A stretch of DNA of 64,000 bases from Rhizobacter sp. SG703 (GTDB lineage Bacteria > Pseudomonadota > Gammaproteobacteria > Burkholderiales > Burkholderiaceae_C), in NCBI RefSeq assembly GCF_012275445.1, contig NZ_JAAZQK010000003.1, positions 514,054-578,053 of the forward strand. The letters are read 5' to 3'. Within the stretch, counting starts at the first letter, position 1, and every line of letters begins with the position of its first letter. The notes beneath the pieces are model-generated. The model was not told the DNA's origin, ran no database searches, and saw nothing but the letters and a program-made list of their open reading frames with translations. Below are positions 34,939-46,470 of the stretch, in pieces. Position numbers and translations under genes: made by a program.

Positions 34939-37422
34939 ATGCCCTTGCCCTCCGACCCGCCCGCCGCCGTCCCGCTGCGCCCCCGGCTGACCTTGCAGAC
35001 CCTGACCCGCGGCGACGGCCTGCTCGGCATGCGCGCGATGAACGGCTTCGGCCCGCGCGGCCCGAAGCTCAGCGTCGCACGCATCGAGTGGACCTACGAA
35101 GCCGCCCCCGGCCTGCACTGGGAAACGCCGGCGCCGACCAGCGTGCTCGGCAAGCGGCCCGCGCCGACCGAGCTGCTGCGCGGCGCCTGGAACGAGCGCG
35201 TGGTGCTCGAACGCGATTTGGCCGCCGAGGCCGATGCGATGGACCTGCTGTGGTCCACCCAGCTGCGCCCGTTGCCGATGCAGGCGCTGCAGTGGCGCAG
35301 CGCCGAAGCGGGCGAGGGCCATCCGCAGCTGTGGACGCTGCCCGAAGAAGTGCAGTTCGGCGACTTCTGGCTCGACCAGGTGCCGCGCCTGCAAGGCCTC
35401 GGCTGGTCGGTGGTGGTGGCGCCGGGCTTCGCGCACATGAGCGCGCCGGTCGAGCGCTGGCGCCTGCTGATCGACCCGGTCACCGGCGCCGAGCAGGGGC
35501 GCGAGCTGGTCGATGCGCCGTCGCGCCACCAGCAGCCGATGGCGGCGCTCGGCCAGCCGAAGCGCGGGGGCTCGTTCATGGTGAGCCTGGGGATCGAGGT
35601 CGACGGCGAGCCGGTCGACCTGGCGCCGCTGCTGGTCGAGCTGTTCAAGCGCGAACCGCGCTGGCTCGATGCGCAGCAGGTGGCCGACATTCCCGACGAC
35701 AAGATCGTGATGCTGCGCCGCGGCCAGGGCGGGCGCGGCATCGAGACGCCGGCCGGCCCGCTGAAGGCCATCGTCAGCGCGATGCTGGACCTGCTGACCG
35801 ATCCGAAGCGGCAGGAAGGCCCGATGAAGCTGTCCAGCTGGGAGGCCCAGCGCATCGAGGCGCTGCGGCTGAGCCTGATGGACACGCAGGCCGCGCGCGC
35901 CGGCGAGCACGGCCGCTGGCAGCTGCAGGGCGACGCCGGCCTGACCGAGCTGACGAAGCGCCTGCGTGCGGCCGGCACGCCGCCGCCGGTGGTCCCGCCC
36001 GCGGGGCTCGGTCTCGAACTGCGCGCGTACCAGCGGCACGGCCTGGCCTGGCTGCAGTACCTGCGCCAGCAGCACCTGGCCGGCATCCTGGCCGACGACA
36101 TGGGTCTGGGCAAGACGGCCCAGGTGCTGGCCCATTTGCTGGTCGAGCAGCAGGCCGGGCGGCTCGACCTGCCGGCGCTGGTGGTGCTGCCGACCACGCT
36201 GATCGCGAACTGGCAGGCCGAGGCCGCGCGCATCGCGCCGGCGCTGCGCGTGCTGACGCTGCACGGCACCGACCGCGCGAAGCGCTTCGGCGATGCGGCC
36301 GGCCACGACCTGGTGCTGACCACCTACCCGCTGCTGTGGCGCGACATCGGCACGCTAGCGCAACAGCCATGGCACCTGGTGGTGCTCGACGAAGCGCAGA
36401 TGGTGAAGAACGCCGGCAGCCGCGCCGCCACCGCGTTGCGCCGGTTGCAGTCGCGCCACCGGCTGTGCGTGACTGGCACGCCGCTGGAGAACCACCTCGG
36501 CGAGCTGTGGGCGCATTTCGATTTCCTGATGCCGGGGTTCCTGGGCGACACGCGCTCTTTCCAAAGGAATTGGCGCAAGCCGATCGAGACGCAGGGCGAG
36601 ACCTTGCGCGCGCAGCTGCTCGCGCAGCGCGTGCGGCCGTTCATCCTGCGCCGCCGCAAGGACGAGGTCGCGACCGAGCTGCAGCCATTGACGGAGATCG
36701 TCCACCGCGTGCAGCTCGAAGGCCAGCAGCGAGCGCTGTACGAGAGCGTGCGCGTGGCCGCCGACGAGCTGGTGCGGCGGCTGCTGAAGCGCACCGGCTT
36801 CGGCGGCGCGCAGATCAGCATCCTCGATGCGCTGTTGAAGCTGCGGCAGGTGTGCTGCGACCCCTACCTGCTGAAGGGCACCGCGATGGCGCCGACGATG
36901 GAGCGCGCGAAGCTGGAGTGGCTGCGCGCGACGCTGCCCGAGCTGCTGGAGGAGGGGCGGCGCATCCTGGTGTTCTCGCAGTTCACCGAGATGCTCGGGC
37001 TGGTGGCCGACGAGCTGGGCGCGCTGAACCTGCCGCACCTGGTGCTGACCGGCGAGACGCCGCCGGCCGAGCGTGGCGAGGTGGTGCGGCGCTTCCAGCA
37101 GCGCGAGCTGCCGCTGATGCTGCTGAGCCTGAAGGCCGGCGGCGTCGGGCTGAACCTGACGGCGGCCGACACCGTGATCCACCTCGACCCGTGGTGGAAC
37201 CCGGCCGTCGAGCAGCAGGCGACCGCGCGCGCGCACCGCATCGGCCAGGACCAGCCGGTGTTCGTCTACAAGCTGGTGGTCGAGGGCAGCATCGAGGAGC
37301 GCATGCTGGCACTGCAGGACCGCAAGGAGGCGCTGGCCGAAGGCGTGCTGGGCGTCGACGGCGAGGCGAGCGTGAAGTTCAGCGAGGCGGATTTGAAGGC
37401 CTTGCTGGCGCCGCTGGCGTGA
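34939..37422 (+). CDS. SNF2-family DEAD/DEAH-box helicase
   Basis: 827 residues from the ATG at 34939 (the frame is open to 34687, but upstream sequence is not protein-like). Residues 1-330 are an N-terminal region typical of bacterial SNF2 proteins (TLTRGDGLLGMRAMNGFGPR). The motor has Walker A ILADDMGLGKTAQVLAHLL, motif II VVLDEAQMVKNAGS, motif III LCVTGTPLENHLGELWAHFD, motif V LMLLSLKAGGVGLNLTAADT, and motif VI EQQATARAHRIGQDQPV. SNF2 proteins are double-stranded DNA translocases that remodel protein-DNA complexes; the cellular partner is unknown. The 3' end overlaps the convergent epimerase gene by 44 bases. The start is preceded by GACAAT, a possible -10. Confidence 0.92.
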   Translation: MPLPSDPPAAVPLRPRLTLQTLTRGDGLLGMRAMNGFGPRGPKLSVARIEWTYEAAPGLHWETPAPTSVLGKRPAPTELLRGAWNERVVLERDLAAEADAMDLLWSTQLRPLPMQALQWRSAEAGEGHPQLWTLPEEVQFGDFWLDQVPRLQGLGWSVVVAPGFAHMSAPVERWRLLIDPVTGAEQGRELVDAPSRHQQPMAALGQPKRGGSFMVSLGIEVDGEPVDLAPLLVELFKREPRWLDAQQVADIPDDKIVMLRRGQGGRGIETPAGPLKAIVSAMLDLLTDPKRQEGPMKLSSWEAQRIEALRLSLMDTQAARAGEHGRWQLQGDAGLTELTKRLRAAGTPPPVVPPAGLGLELRAYQRHGLAWLQYLRQQHLAGILADDMGLGKTAQVLAHLLVEQQAGRLDLPALVVLPTTLIANWQAEAARIAPALRVLTLHGTDRAKRFGDAAGHDLVLTTYPLLWRDIGTLAQQPWHLVVLDEAQMVKNAGSRAATALRRLQSRHRLCVTGTPLENHLGELWAHFDFLMPGFLGDTRSFQRNWRKPIETQGETLRAQLLAQRVRPFILRRRKDEVATELQPLTEIVHRVQLEGQQRALYESVRVAADELVRRLLKRTGFGGAQISILDALLKLRQVCCDPYLLKGTAMAPTMERAKLEWLRATLPELLEEGRRILVFSQFTEMLGLVADELGALNLPHLVLTGETPPAERGEVVRRFQQRELPLMLLSLKAGGVGLNLTAADTVIHLDPWWNPAVEQQATARAHRIGQDQPVFVYKLVVEGSIEERMLALQDRKEALAEGVLGVDGEASVKFSEADLKALLAPLA

Positions 37423-38923
37423 CGGGCCCGACCCCGTTCGGGCCGAGCCTGTCGAAGCCCTGGTCGCCGTGCCGCAATGCCGCCAGCGCGCCGCCCAGCG
37501 CCGCAAACCTGAACCGGTACCCCGCCGCCAGCGCCGCGCGCGGCACCGCGTTCTGCCCGTCGAGCAGCAGCGTCGACATCTCCCCCGCCAGCGCGCGTAT
37601 CGGCGCGGCCGGCATCCACAGCCGCACGCGGCGCCCGAACGACGCCGCCATCGCCGCGGCAAACTTCGCTTGCGACAGCACCTCGGGCGCGACCGCATTC
37701 ACCGCGCCGTCGACGTCGTCCCGCTCCATCGCGAACCGGATCAGCCCGACGGCATCGTCCAGGTGGATCCACGGCGCCGCCTGCCGCCCGCTGCCGAGCA
37801 CTGCCCCCAGCCCGAGCCGCGCGGCCAGCGCCAGCATCGGGTAGGCGCCATCGCCGCGCCCCAGCACCACGCCGAAACGCATCCGCACGACCCGCACGCC
37901 CAGCGCTTCGGCACGCCGTGCCTCGTGCTCGACCGCGGCGCACAGGTCGGACTGGAACTCGCCGGGGCGGGCCGGGCCGGCCTCGTCGAGGGGCGCGAAC
38001 GCGCCCTCGGGCGAGGCCCCGTAGAAGCCGACGGCCGACGCACTCACCATCACGCGCGGCGCCTGCTGCAAGCGGCGCATCAGCCCGAGCAGCCCGGCCG
38101 TCACACCGACCCGGCTGGCCAGCAGCTCGCGCCGCCGTGCGGCCGTCCACGGCAGGCCGAGGACGCGCGCGCCGGCCAGGTGGACGACCGCGTCGATGCG
38201 CGTCTCCGACGGGATCGCGTCCAGGCTGTCGACCACCCACACGCCCGGCCCGAAGCCGGCACGCGCCTGCCGCAGGTCGCGCGACAACGCGATCACGCGG
38301 CGGCCGTGGCGCCGCAACGAGGCCACCAGCGCGCTGCCAACGAAACCGGTCGCGCCGGTGACGAGCACCGCCGGCTCGATGCGGTGCGACGGCTGCGGCG
38401 TGACGGCGGGCGCCGGCTGCACCCGGCCGAGCCGCCGCACCGCCAGCGCATTGCGCACGCTCCACGCCAGCACGCCGATGCCGTACAGCGTGAACAGCCA
38501 CGAGACCCACGACCACGCGCTGTGCGGTGCGACCACCAGCGCGCCCGGCTGCTGCGACCAGCCCCACAGCACCGGCGCGATCAGCGCGACGAAGGCGCCA
38601 TAGCTGATCGTCAGCAGCGTGTGCAGCAGGCGCTCGAATGGCGGCAGCGCCCGCGTGCGGTCTTCTTCCAGGAAGTCGGCGAGCGTGATCGCCACCTCGG
38701 TCGCCAGCAGCCCGGCCAGCACCACGGCGAACCCGCCGCGCCATTCGAACCAGCCCAGCCCGATGAAGACGATGCCGTAGATCGCCTCGCGCGCCGCATG
38801 CAGCGCGAGCTCGCGGCGCGCCGACGCGCGCTGCGGCAGCCGCGCCTGCAGTTCGTGGTGCCACAGGTTGTCGAACGCGCCCATCACGGCCTGGATGGAC
38901 AGCAGCAGAAAAATCGTGGTCAT
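37379..38923 (-). CDS. TIGR01777-family SDR epimerase with N-terminal membrane domain
   Basis: 514 residues. Four hydrophobic segments fill the first 150 residues (TTIFLLLSIQAVMGAFDNL, IYGIVFIGLGWFEWRGGFAV, LLHTLLTISYGAFVALIAPV, WVSWLFTLYGIGVLAWSV). A Rossmann NAD(P) site follows (AVLVTGATGFVGSALVASL, about residues 200-218), then RIDAVVHLAGARVLGLPW and VMVSASAVGFYGASPEG, signatures of the TIGR01777/YfcH epimerase group. It ends in a DUF1731-like tail (EMSTLLLDGQNAVPRAALAA). The fusion to a membrane domain is uncommon in YfcH proteins. It overlaps the helicase gene tail-to-tail by 44 bases and follows the DUF4166 gene by 11 bases, so those two are probably one operon. Confidence 0.88.
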   Translation of the reverse strand: MTTIFLLLSIQAVMGAFDNLWHHELQARLPQRASARRELALHAAREAIYGIVFIGLGWFEWRGGFAVVLAGLLATEVAITLADFLEEDRTRALPPFERLLHTLLTISYGAFVALIAPVLWGWSQQPGALVVAPHSAWSWVSWLFTLYGIGVLAWSVRNALAVRRLGRVQPAPAVTPQPSHRIEPAVLVTGATGFVGSALVASLRRHGRRVIALSRDLRQARAGFGPGVWVVDSLDAIPSETRIDAVVHLAGARVLGLPWTAARRRELLASRVGVTAGLLGLMRRLQQAPRVMVSASAVGFYGASPEGAFAPLDEAGPARPGEFQSDLCAAVEHEARRAEALGVRVVRMRFGVVLGRGDGAYPMLALAARLGLGAVLGSGRQAAPWIHLDDAVGLIRFAMERDDVDGAVNAVAPEVLSQAKFAAAMAASFGRRVRLWMPAAPIRALAGEMSTLLLDGQNAVPRAALAAGYRFRFAALGGALAALRHGDQGFDRLGPNGVGPVTPAAPARPSNPPR

Positions 38924-38934
38924 CGCGGGTCCTC

Positions 38935-39615
38935 TCAAACGTCGCTGCAGGGATCGGCGAACACGCCGGACTGGTGGAAGGTCTCGCCCCACAGCGGATG
39001 CACCATCGACAGCGTGAAGCGGAAGAAGCCGTGGCCGAGGTCGGTGTGCACGACGCGGCAGGTGCCCGGCGTCAGCAGCGCCGGCACCGGCACGCGCAGC
39101 CGGCCCCACACCAGCGAGAAGGCACGGCTGCGGAAGACCAGCGAGCCGCGTTCCTCGAAGACATCGAGCGCCATGCTCAGGCCGCCGTCGGTGCGCTCGA
39201 TCAGGCGGCCGTCCGGGCCGAGCTCCTTCGTCGAGCGCACGGTGCGCACATGGCGCGCGCCGAGCATCGCGCTGCGGTGGAAGCCGCGTTCCCACACGAC
39301 GCCGCCGCGGCCGTCGGCGCCGACGCGCACGGTGGTCGTCACGCCGCTCGCCCGGATGCGTGTCAGCGGGCCGCCGAACAGGCGGGCCAGCCGTGCATAC
39401 AGCCCGCCGATGCGCGAGCAGCCCAGTTCCATGTGCCCGATGTAGGTGGTGTCGGCATGGGCGCGGCCGAAGCGGCGCTGCACCGCGGCCGGCAAGCGGC
39501 TCCAGCCGTCGGCGCCGACCAGTGCGGCCAGGTCGAGCGGTGCAGGGGCGGAGGTCGAGGCCTCGGACGAGGCGCGATGCAGGCGGGTGGCAAGCAGCGA
39601 GGGCAGGGCAAGCAT
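38935..39615 (-). CDS. DUF4166-domain protein
   Basis: 226 residues from the ATG at 39615 (an earlier in-frame start at 39756 would cross the palindromic promoter region). Family signatures are LPAAVQRRFGRAHADTTYIG, VVWERGFHR, RLIERTDGGLSMALDVFEER and the tail GHGFFRFTLSMVHPLWGETF. DUF4166 proteins are often fused to or paired with SDR-type epimerases, and here the epimerase gene follows 11 bases downstream, so a shared pathway (perhaps lipid or cofactor modification) is likely. No signal peptide is seen. Divergent from the histidine kinase gene at 39780. Confidence 0.85.
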   Translation of the reverse strand: MLALPSLLATRLHRASSEASTSAPAPLDLAALVGADGWSRLPAAVQRRFGRAHADTTYIGHMELGCSRIGGLYARLARLFGGPLTRIRASGVTTTVRVGADGRGGVVWERGFHRSAMLGARHVRTVRSTKELGPDGRLIERTDGGLSMALDVFEERGSLVFRSRAFSLVWGRLRVPVPALLTPGTCRVVHTDLGHGFFRFTLSMVHPLWGETFHQSGVFADPCSDV

Positions 39616-39751
39616 GGTGGCAATCGAAGGTGGCTGACACACCTCTATCGCGAGAAGCGGACCACCCCGGTTGCCGAACGCAAGCCATTGATTCGATTGG
39701 GTTTTGTGTTTCGGCCTGCATACTTCGTATACAGTGCGCGGACCCCCGGTC

Positions 39752-39766
39752 GTCAACCTGGTTGAC
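39752..39766. promoter_or_regulatory. Palindrome in the DUF4166/kinase divergent gap
   Basis: GTCAAC-CTG-GTTGAC is a perfect 6-bp inverted repeat, 13 bases before the kinase ATG at 39780. It may be an operator. TTGACA at 39762-39767 falls too close to the start to be a -35 for that gene. Confidence 0.3.
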
Positions 39767-39779
39767 AGGTCCCACCCGC

Positions 39780-41608
39780 ATGCTGATCCACGCCACCCTG
39801 GCCTTTGCGTTGTTCGAAACCCTGGCGCTGGCCGGCGTGCTGCTGTGGTGGGCCGACCGGGTCGCGGGGGCGCGGCTGCTGGCCGCCTTCCTGACCGGCA
39901 TCGCGGTCTGGATCACCGGCAACGAGCTGCCGAACTGGTTCGGCCCCGGCGTCGAACGGCTGACGATGGCCTTGCTCGCGACCGCGCCGCTGACCTCGTC
40001 GTTCTTCTTCCACTTCTGCCTGGTGTTCTGCCGCGTCGAGGTCGGCCGGGCCGGCGTCGCGGCGGCGTATGCGCTGGGCGCCATCGCGACCATCGCGGCC
40101 GAGATCCTGGTGCCGGGCCACCTGGTCGCGCACCGCGACATCGGCTGGATCGCGATCGCCGACCTCAGCGGCTGGATCGCCAGCATGGCCTGGGTGATCC
40201 TCGGCATCGGCGGCGTCTCGGTGCTGCTGCATTCGCTGATGCGCGCGCGCCGCCCCGGCGTCGGTCTGCAATTCGACCAGTCCTTCAACCAGATCGCCGC
40301 CGTCACCGCATCGTGCCTGTGGGGCATGCTGTGCCTCACCGGCTACGGCATCGCGGTGCTCGACTGGCCGGTCTACCCGTTCCCGCTGCTTGGGCTGCCG
40401 TTCTATCCGCTGATCCTCGTCTACGGCATCCTGCGCTACGGCGTGTTCGTCGCGAACGCCTGGGCGCGCCGAGCGCTGGTGTGGGCGCTGCTGCTGGCGC
40501 TCGGCGCGGCGATCGTCGCGCTGACGCCGTTGCTGCCGATCGAGTCGCGCTGGATCGGCGGGCTCGCGGTCGCGGCCAGCTGCCTTGCGCTGAACGGGCC
40601 GGTGCGGCGCTTTGCCGAGCGGCTGGTGTACCCCGGCGGCGAGGTGTCGGTGGACGACCTGGGCGCCTGGCGGCGCGCGCTGCAGGCCCCCGAGACGCCG
40701 CAGGCGCTGGCCGAGCGCGCCGCGGCGCTGCTGAGCCAGCGCATCGGCACGCGGGTGGAGGTGCATGTCGGTGAAGCCCCGGCGCTGCCGGCGCAGGCGC
40801 CGTCGCTGGTGTGCCTTCGGGGCGAGGCCGGCGCCGGCTGGACCACCACGCTGCACGGCTGGGAGGCCGCGCCGCCCGGCCCGCGCCAGGTGGCCGAGCT
40901 GTTCGGCAGCGTCGTCGCCGATGCGGCGGCCCGTGTCGAACAGGCGCGCCAGATCGCCGAGCGCGAGCGCGAGCGCCAGTTGCAGGCGCGGCTCGCCGAG
41001 CTGGGCTCGCTGGCGGCCACCGTCGCGCACGACATCCGCAACCCGTTGAACATCATCTCGATGGCGGTGGCGCTGGCACCGGCCGAGACCCGGCGCGAGG
41101 TGGCCGACCAGGTCGCGCGCATCTCGCACCTGACGCGCGACCTGCTCGACTACGCGAAGCCCTGGAAGTTGAGCACGGCGCCGATCGACCTGGCAGCCCA
41201 CGTGCGCACCGCGGCGCGTCGCCTGCCGGCGCTGAGCCTCGGCCCGGGGCTCGACGGCGAGCTGATCGTCGAGGCCGATGCGCGGCGCGTCGACCAGGCG
41301 CTGACCAACCTGGTCGAGAACGCCCGCACCGCGGCCGCCGATGCGCAGCAGGAGGGCGCCGGGGTCCACATCGACGCCGAGGCCACCGGCGATGCGCTGC
41401 TGCTGCACGTCTGCGACAACGGCCCGGGCGTGCCGGCCGAGGTGCGCGAGCGGTTGTTCGAGCCGTTCGCGTCGCGCAGCCCCGGCGGCACCGGGCTCGG
41501 CCTCGCGATCGTCGCGCGCGTGATGAGCGCGCACGGCGGCAGCGTCGCGCTGACCGAGCGGGCGCCATGGCGCACCTGCTTCACGCTGAGTTTTCCCAGG
41601 ACGACGAC

Positions 41609-41612
<4 letters not shown>
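39780..41612 (+). CDS. Membrane sensor histidine kinase of a sigma54 two-component system
   Basis: 610 residues. About seven or eight transmembrane helices fill residues 1-280 (IHATLAFALFETLALAGVLL, LVWALLLALGAAIVALTPLL and others). A GAF-like or linker region with a coiled-coil (VEQARQIAERERERQLQARL) leads to the HisKA box LGSLAATVAHDIRNPLNIIS (His phospho-acceptor) and an HATPase domain with LTNLVENARTAAADA (N), VCDNGPGVP (G1) and GGTGLGLAIVARVMSAHGG (G2). Its stop overlaps the response-regulator ATG (ATGA, 41609-41612), so they are translationally coupled. The many-helix sensor resembles kinases that read membrane lipids or respiratory state, but the ligand is unknown. Confidence 0.92.
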
Positions 41613-43012
<1,400 letters not shown>

Positions 43013-43246
43013 GCAACGCGCCGAGCGCGGTGGCGACGACCCATGCCACGAAGAAACCCAGCGTGGCATGCGTGGCGAAGGCCGGGCAGACAGCGGAGAA
43101 GAACCAACTGGCGCGGACAGAGAAATCGTCTTCGCCGCCCGGGGCGGAAAAGTGTGGCGCCAGCTGCGTGGCGTCGGACAGCCTGACGACCAGCAGGCAG
43201 AGGGCAAGACCCGCCAGGCCGGAAGCGAAGGAGGCCAGCATCTTCT

Positions 43247-43762
43247 TCATGCAACCGCCCAGAACAAGGTCCGCGGTGCCAGCCGGTAGTCTGACCAGTG
43301 ACCCTCCCACGACACCCCGAAGTGAACACGCAGCCAGCTGGAATATTCAGTCATGCGGGAGCCGTTCCAAAGGTCGATGTGGTCGCTGGTCCGGGCCGTG
43401 CCGGACTCGCCGGGGCGCCGCCAGCAGTTGGCCAGGAAGATGATGCCGCTGCGACCGGAGATCTTCTCGAACACCTCGGCACCGGTGGATGACTCGCAGG
43501 TGGAGCAGCCGGCGAAACATGAAGGACCGAGCCAATTTGCCAGCTCCTGGGCCCCAGCCACCAATCCACCTTGCTTTGGACCGAACGGGCAACGTTTGCC
43601 GCGAAACGATGCGAACGACACGCCCGACAGCTCAAGTGCGCGGCCGACCCGCATCGCGCACTGGTTGTCGAAGCCTGCAGGCAGGTTGCCGGTACTCGGA
43701 TCCACGCAAGGATTGAACCGAGGGTAGTTGCGCCAGAGCGTCTCGAATTTCAGCTGGGTCAT
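43247..43762 (-). CDS. tae4: Type VI secretion amidase effector, Tae4 family
   Basis: 171 residues. The N-terminal motif FDNQCAMRVGRALELSG places the catalytic Cys at 35, SGRSGIIFLANCW precedes the catalytic His128 in SDHIDLWNGSRM, all diagnostic for Tae4 (T6SS_amidase4, PF14113). Tae4 enzymes cut the D-Glu/mDAP bond of peptidoglycan after delivery into a rival periplasm. The protein has several extra Cys residues (CFAGCSTCESS at 82-92) that may form disulphides in the periplasm. There is no signal peptide, as expected for T6SS cargo. The next gene overlaps by four bases. No T6SS structural genes are present in the window, so this is an orphan effector module. Confidence 0.9.
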   Translation of the reverse strand: MTQLKFETLWRNYPRFNPCVDPSTGNLPAGFDNQCAMRVGRALELSGVSFASFRGKRCPFGPKQGGLVAGAQELANWLGPSCFAGCSTCESSTGAEVFEKISGRSGIIFLANCWRRPGESGTARTSDHIDLWNGSRMTEYSSWLRVHFGVSWEGHWSDYRLAPRTLFWAVA

Positions 43763-44001
43763 TCGCGTCTCCCTGTGATGAGGCCGGCGACTCTAGAACC
43801 TGAAACCGTTCGCGCGCTGTGGCGCGCGCATGAGAACGACTTCAGAGCAGCGCCACCCAGCGCGCACGCCCTTGGTGCGTGTATCTCTTTCGAGAAATCG
43901 TTGCCACTGTCATCTTCGGGTGCTGCAATCAGCGGCCGGTGTCCGCCATCCCGTTCGGTGATCCACGGCGCCGGCACTCTACCCACAGGAAGGACAACAC
44001 G

Positions 44002-44844
44002 ATGACTTCGCATACCAAAGGCAGCAGCACCATCACCACGAAGGACGGCGTCCAGATCTTCTACAAGGACTGGGGTACCGGCCAGCCGATCGTCTTCTCG
44101 CACGGCTGGCCGCTGAGCTCCGACGACTGGGACACGCAGATGCTGTACTTCCTCTCGAAGGGCTACCGCGTGATCGCGCACGACCGCCGGGGCCACGGCC
44201 GCTCGACCCAGACCTGGGAGGGCAACGACATGGACCACTATGCCGACGACCTGGCCGCGCTGACCGACGCGCTGGACCTGCGCCACGCGATCCACGTCGG
44301 CCACTCCACCGGCGGCGGCGAGGTGGCGCGCTACCTGGGCCGCCACGGCAGCAAGCGCGTCGCCAAGGCGGTGCTGATCGGCGCGGTGCCGCCGGTGATG
44401 CTGAAGAGCGCGAGCAACCCGCAAGGCCTGCCGATGGAGGTGTTCGACGGCATCCGCGCCGGCGTGGCCGGCAACCGGGCCGAGTTCTACCGCGACATCA
44501 CGCTGCCGTTCTACGGCTACAACCGGCCGGATGCGAAGGTCTCCGAAGGCATTCGCCAGCACTGGTGGCTGCAGGGCATGGCCGGCGGCATCAAGGCCCA
44601 CCACGACTGCGTGAAGGCCTTCTCCGAGACCGACTTCACCGACGACCTGAAGAAGATCGACGTGCCGACGCTCGTGATGCACGGCGACGACGACCAGATC
44701 GTGCCGATCGCCGATTCGGCGCTGCTCGCGATCAAGTTGCTGAAGAAGGGCACGCTGAAGGTCTACCCGGGGCTGCCGCACGGCATGTGCACGACGCATG
44801 CCGACGTGATCAACCCGGACCTGCTGGCGTTCTTCAAGGACTGA
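44002..44844 (+). CDS. Alpha/beta hydrolase, non-haem chloroperoxidase (perhydrolase) type
   Basis: 280 residues from the ATG at 44002 with AGGAAGG upstream; the frame is open from 43879 without a site. The sequence is close to bacterial cofactor-free haloperoxidases: [20 protein letters not shown], nucleophile [17 protein letters not shown] (Ser near residue 102), Asp in [14 protein letters not shown] and His in [14 protein letters not shown]. These enzymes are esterases that also make peracids, which chlorinate or brominate in vitro. A single gene, no partner seen; upstream lies the divergent Tae4-like gene with a 239-base gap in which I identify nothing beyond the ribosome-binding site. 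Confidence 0.93.
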   Translation: MTSHTKGSSTITTKDGVQIFYKDWGTGQPIVFSHGWPLSSDDWDTQMLYFLSKGYRVIAHDRRGHGRSTQTWEGNDMDHYADDLAALTDALDLRHAIHVGHSTGGGEVARYLGRHGSKRVAKAVLIGAVPPVMLKSASNPQGLPMEVFDGIRAGVAGNRAEFYRDITLPFYGYNRPDAKVSEGIRQHWWLQGMAGGIKAHHDCVKAFSETDFTDDLKKIDVPTLVMHGDDDQIVPIADSALLAIKLLKKGTLKVYPGLPHGMCTTHADVINPDLLAFFKD

Positions 44845-44941
44845 CGGGCCTTTGCGCCGGGCGCACAGCGCCTTTGCGCTGGCGATGTTGCCAGCCGGCG
44901 GGCCCGCACCAAGAATCAGGCCCGCCGACCTCACCACGCGC

Positions 44942-45469
44942 ATGACCCGTCTTGCAACCCTCTCCTCTGGCCGCCAGCCTTGGCGCAAGGCCTTGCTGTG
45001 CGTCGCGGTGCTCGTCGCCCTTCATTCATCCCGAACGAGCGCCTTCATGACACCGGACTGCTGCAATTCCCCTTCTGCCGACGAGCGGCAGCGCATCGAC
45101 GCCGTGCTCGAGACCTACACCAGCAGCGTCTCGGACGGGGACGCACAACGCTTCGAATCGCAATTGCTGGACTTGAAGATCCCGTTCGCCGGGGTCTGGA
45201 ACGACCTGGCCGCGCCGGCGAACCTGGGCACGGTGCAGGACTATGCCGGCTTCAGGAAGTCCATCTTCGAGAGCGGCAAGCGGTTCAAGCAGCGCTTCAG
45301 CAACATCCGGATCGAGCAGGTCGGCAGCGTGGCGCAGGTCTCGCTCGACTACGAGACGGCGTTGAAGGATGCTGCCTACGACGGGAAGGGCTGGAAGGTC
45401 ATGCACCTGCTGAAGGTCGATGGCCGCTGGAAGATCGCGAGCGAGTTCTTCACCCGCCATCCGCGCTGA
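44942..45469 (+). CDS. Secreted NTF2-like (lumazine-binding-type) protein
   Basis: 175 residues from the ATG at 44942. An N-terminal hydrophobic helix (ALLCVAVLVALHSSRTSAF) acts as signal peptide. The mature domain has the NTF2-like pattern RIDAVLETYTSSVSDGDAQR, later GWKVMHLLKVDGRWKIASEF, typical of putative nuclear transport factor 2-like domains such as DUF4440 and lumazine-binding relatives. No catalytic residues can be named. It follows the perhydrolase gene by 97 bases and may be co-transcribed with the LysR gene 38 bases downstream. Confidence 0.78.
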   Translation: MTRLATLSSGRQPWRKALLCVAVLVALHSSRTSAFMTPDCCNSPSADERQRIDAVLETYTSSVSDGDAQRFESQLLDLKIPFAGVWNDLAAPANLGTVQDYAGFRKSIFESGKRFKQRFSNIRIEQVGSVAQVSLDYETALKDAAYDGKGWKVMHLLKVDGRWKIASEFFTRHPR

Positions 45470-45507
45470 AGCCGCTTGTGCTGCATCGGGCGGAGAATGC
45501 CCTGACG

Positions 45508-46395
45508 ATGCAGTTGTTCAATGAAATGGCCGCCTTCGCGCACGTGGTGCGTTGCGGCGGCTTCTCGCAGGCCGCCCGCGTGCTGGGCGTCGAGCCGTCG
45601 TCGGTGAGCCGCAGCGTGGCGCGCCTCGAGAAATCGCTCGGCGCGCGGCTGCTGGTGCGCAACACCCGGGCGCTGGCCTTGACCGAGATGGGCAGCCACA
45701 TCTACGCGGAATGCGAGAAGCTGCTCGCCGCTGCGCACAACGTGCAGGACCTGGCCGGCCACTATGGCAACAGCGCCGCCGGCCTGCTGAAGGTTTCAGC
45801 GCCGGTCGCCTTCGGGCAGGTCTGGCTGGCCCCCCGGTTGGCGGGCTTCATCGAGGCGTATCCGGACGTCGACCTGCAGGTGGTGCTCGACGATCGCCCG
45901 ATCGACCTGATCGACGAACGGGTCGACGTGGCGCTGCGCATCGCGACGGCGCCGCCGCCCGGCTTCGCCGCGCTGCGGCTGTGTGCTGCGCCGTATGTGC
46001 TGATCGCGTCCCCTGTTTACCTCACCGCGCATGGCGCGCCGCAGCAGCCGCAAGAGCTGACGGCCCACCGCTGCCTTCACCTGGGGTTCGGTGCCTTCGG
46101 CCCGGCCTGGCCATTCCAGCGTGGCGATGAAACCCTGGCGGTGACGGTCTCCGGCCGCTATTCGATCGGCAACAGCCTGGCGCTGGCCACGGCCGTGGCG
46201 GGCGGTGCAGGCATCGGGCTGGTGCCCGAGTTCAGTGCCGCGCGGGGCCTGGCCGACGGGACGCTGGTGCGTGTGCTGCCCGGGTGGGAACTCGTCGACA
46301 CCTACCAGCGGTCGGCCTACTTGATCTATGCGGCGGGGCCGCATGTGGCGCCGAAGATCCGGGCCTTGCTGGATTACCTGGGCGGCTCCCTGTAG
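45508..46395 (+). CDS. LysR-family transcriptional regulator
   Basis: 295 residues. The HTH is in MQLFNEMAAFAHVVRCGGFS and VLGVEPSSVSRSVARLEKSL, and the effector-binding domain begins near LKVSAPVAFGQVWLAPRLAG, the CrgA/AaeR-like subgroup. The tail YLIYAAGPHVAPKIRALLDY matches that group. It is not divergent from any gene, so its target is not obvious; the NTF2-like and perhydrolase genes just upstream are candidates. The ATG was chosen because the family starts five residues before the first HTH helix, as here; the longer open frame upstream lies in other genes. Confidence 0.92.
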   Translation: MQLFNEMAAFAHVVRCGGFSQAARVLGVEPSSVSRSVARLEKSLGARLLVRNTRALALTEMGSHIYAECEKLLAAAHNVQDLAGHYGNSAAGLLKVSAPVAFGQVWLAPRLAGFIEAYPDVDLQVVLDDRPIDLIDERVDVALRIATAPPPGFAALRLCAAPYVLIASPVYLTAHGAPQQPQELTAHRCLHLGFGAFGPAWPFQRGDETLAVTVSGRYSIGNSLALATAVAGGAGIGLVPEFSAARGLADGTLVRVLPGWELVDTYQRSAYLIYAAGPHVAPKIRALLDYLGGSL

Positions 46396-46470
46396 CGCCC
46401 CGAGTCGGGGGAGGTTCAAGCGGCCCGGCCTGGAGTACACAGGAGGCTGCCGTGCCAGCAAGGAGCCTCC

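Noticed and set aside
39718..39732. Sequence resembling half of a loxP site (GCATACTTCGTATAC)
   Set aside because: Too short, no second arm or spacer in register; probably chance palindrome in a promoter region.
43013..44001. T6SS structural cluster near the Tae4-like gene
   Set aside because: Only the effector and a small membrane protein are seen; no tss genes in the window.
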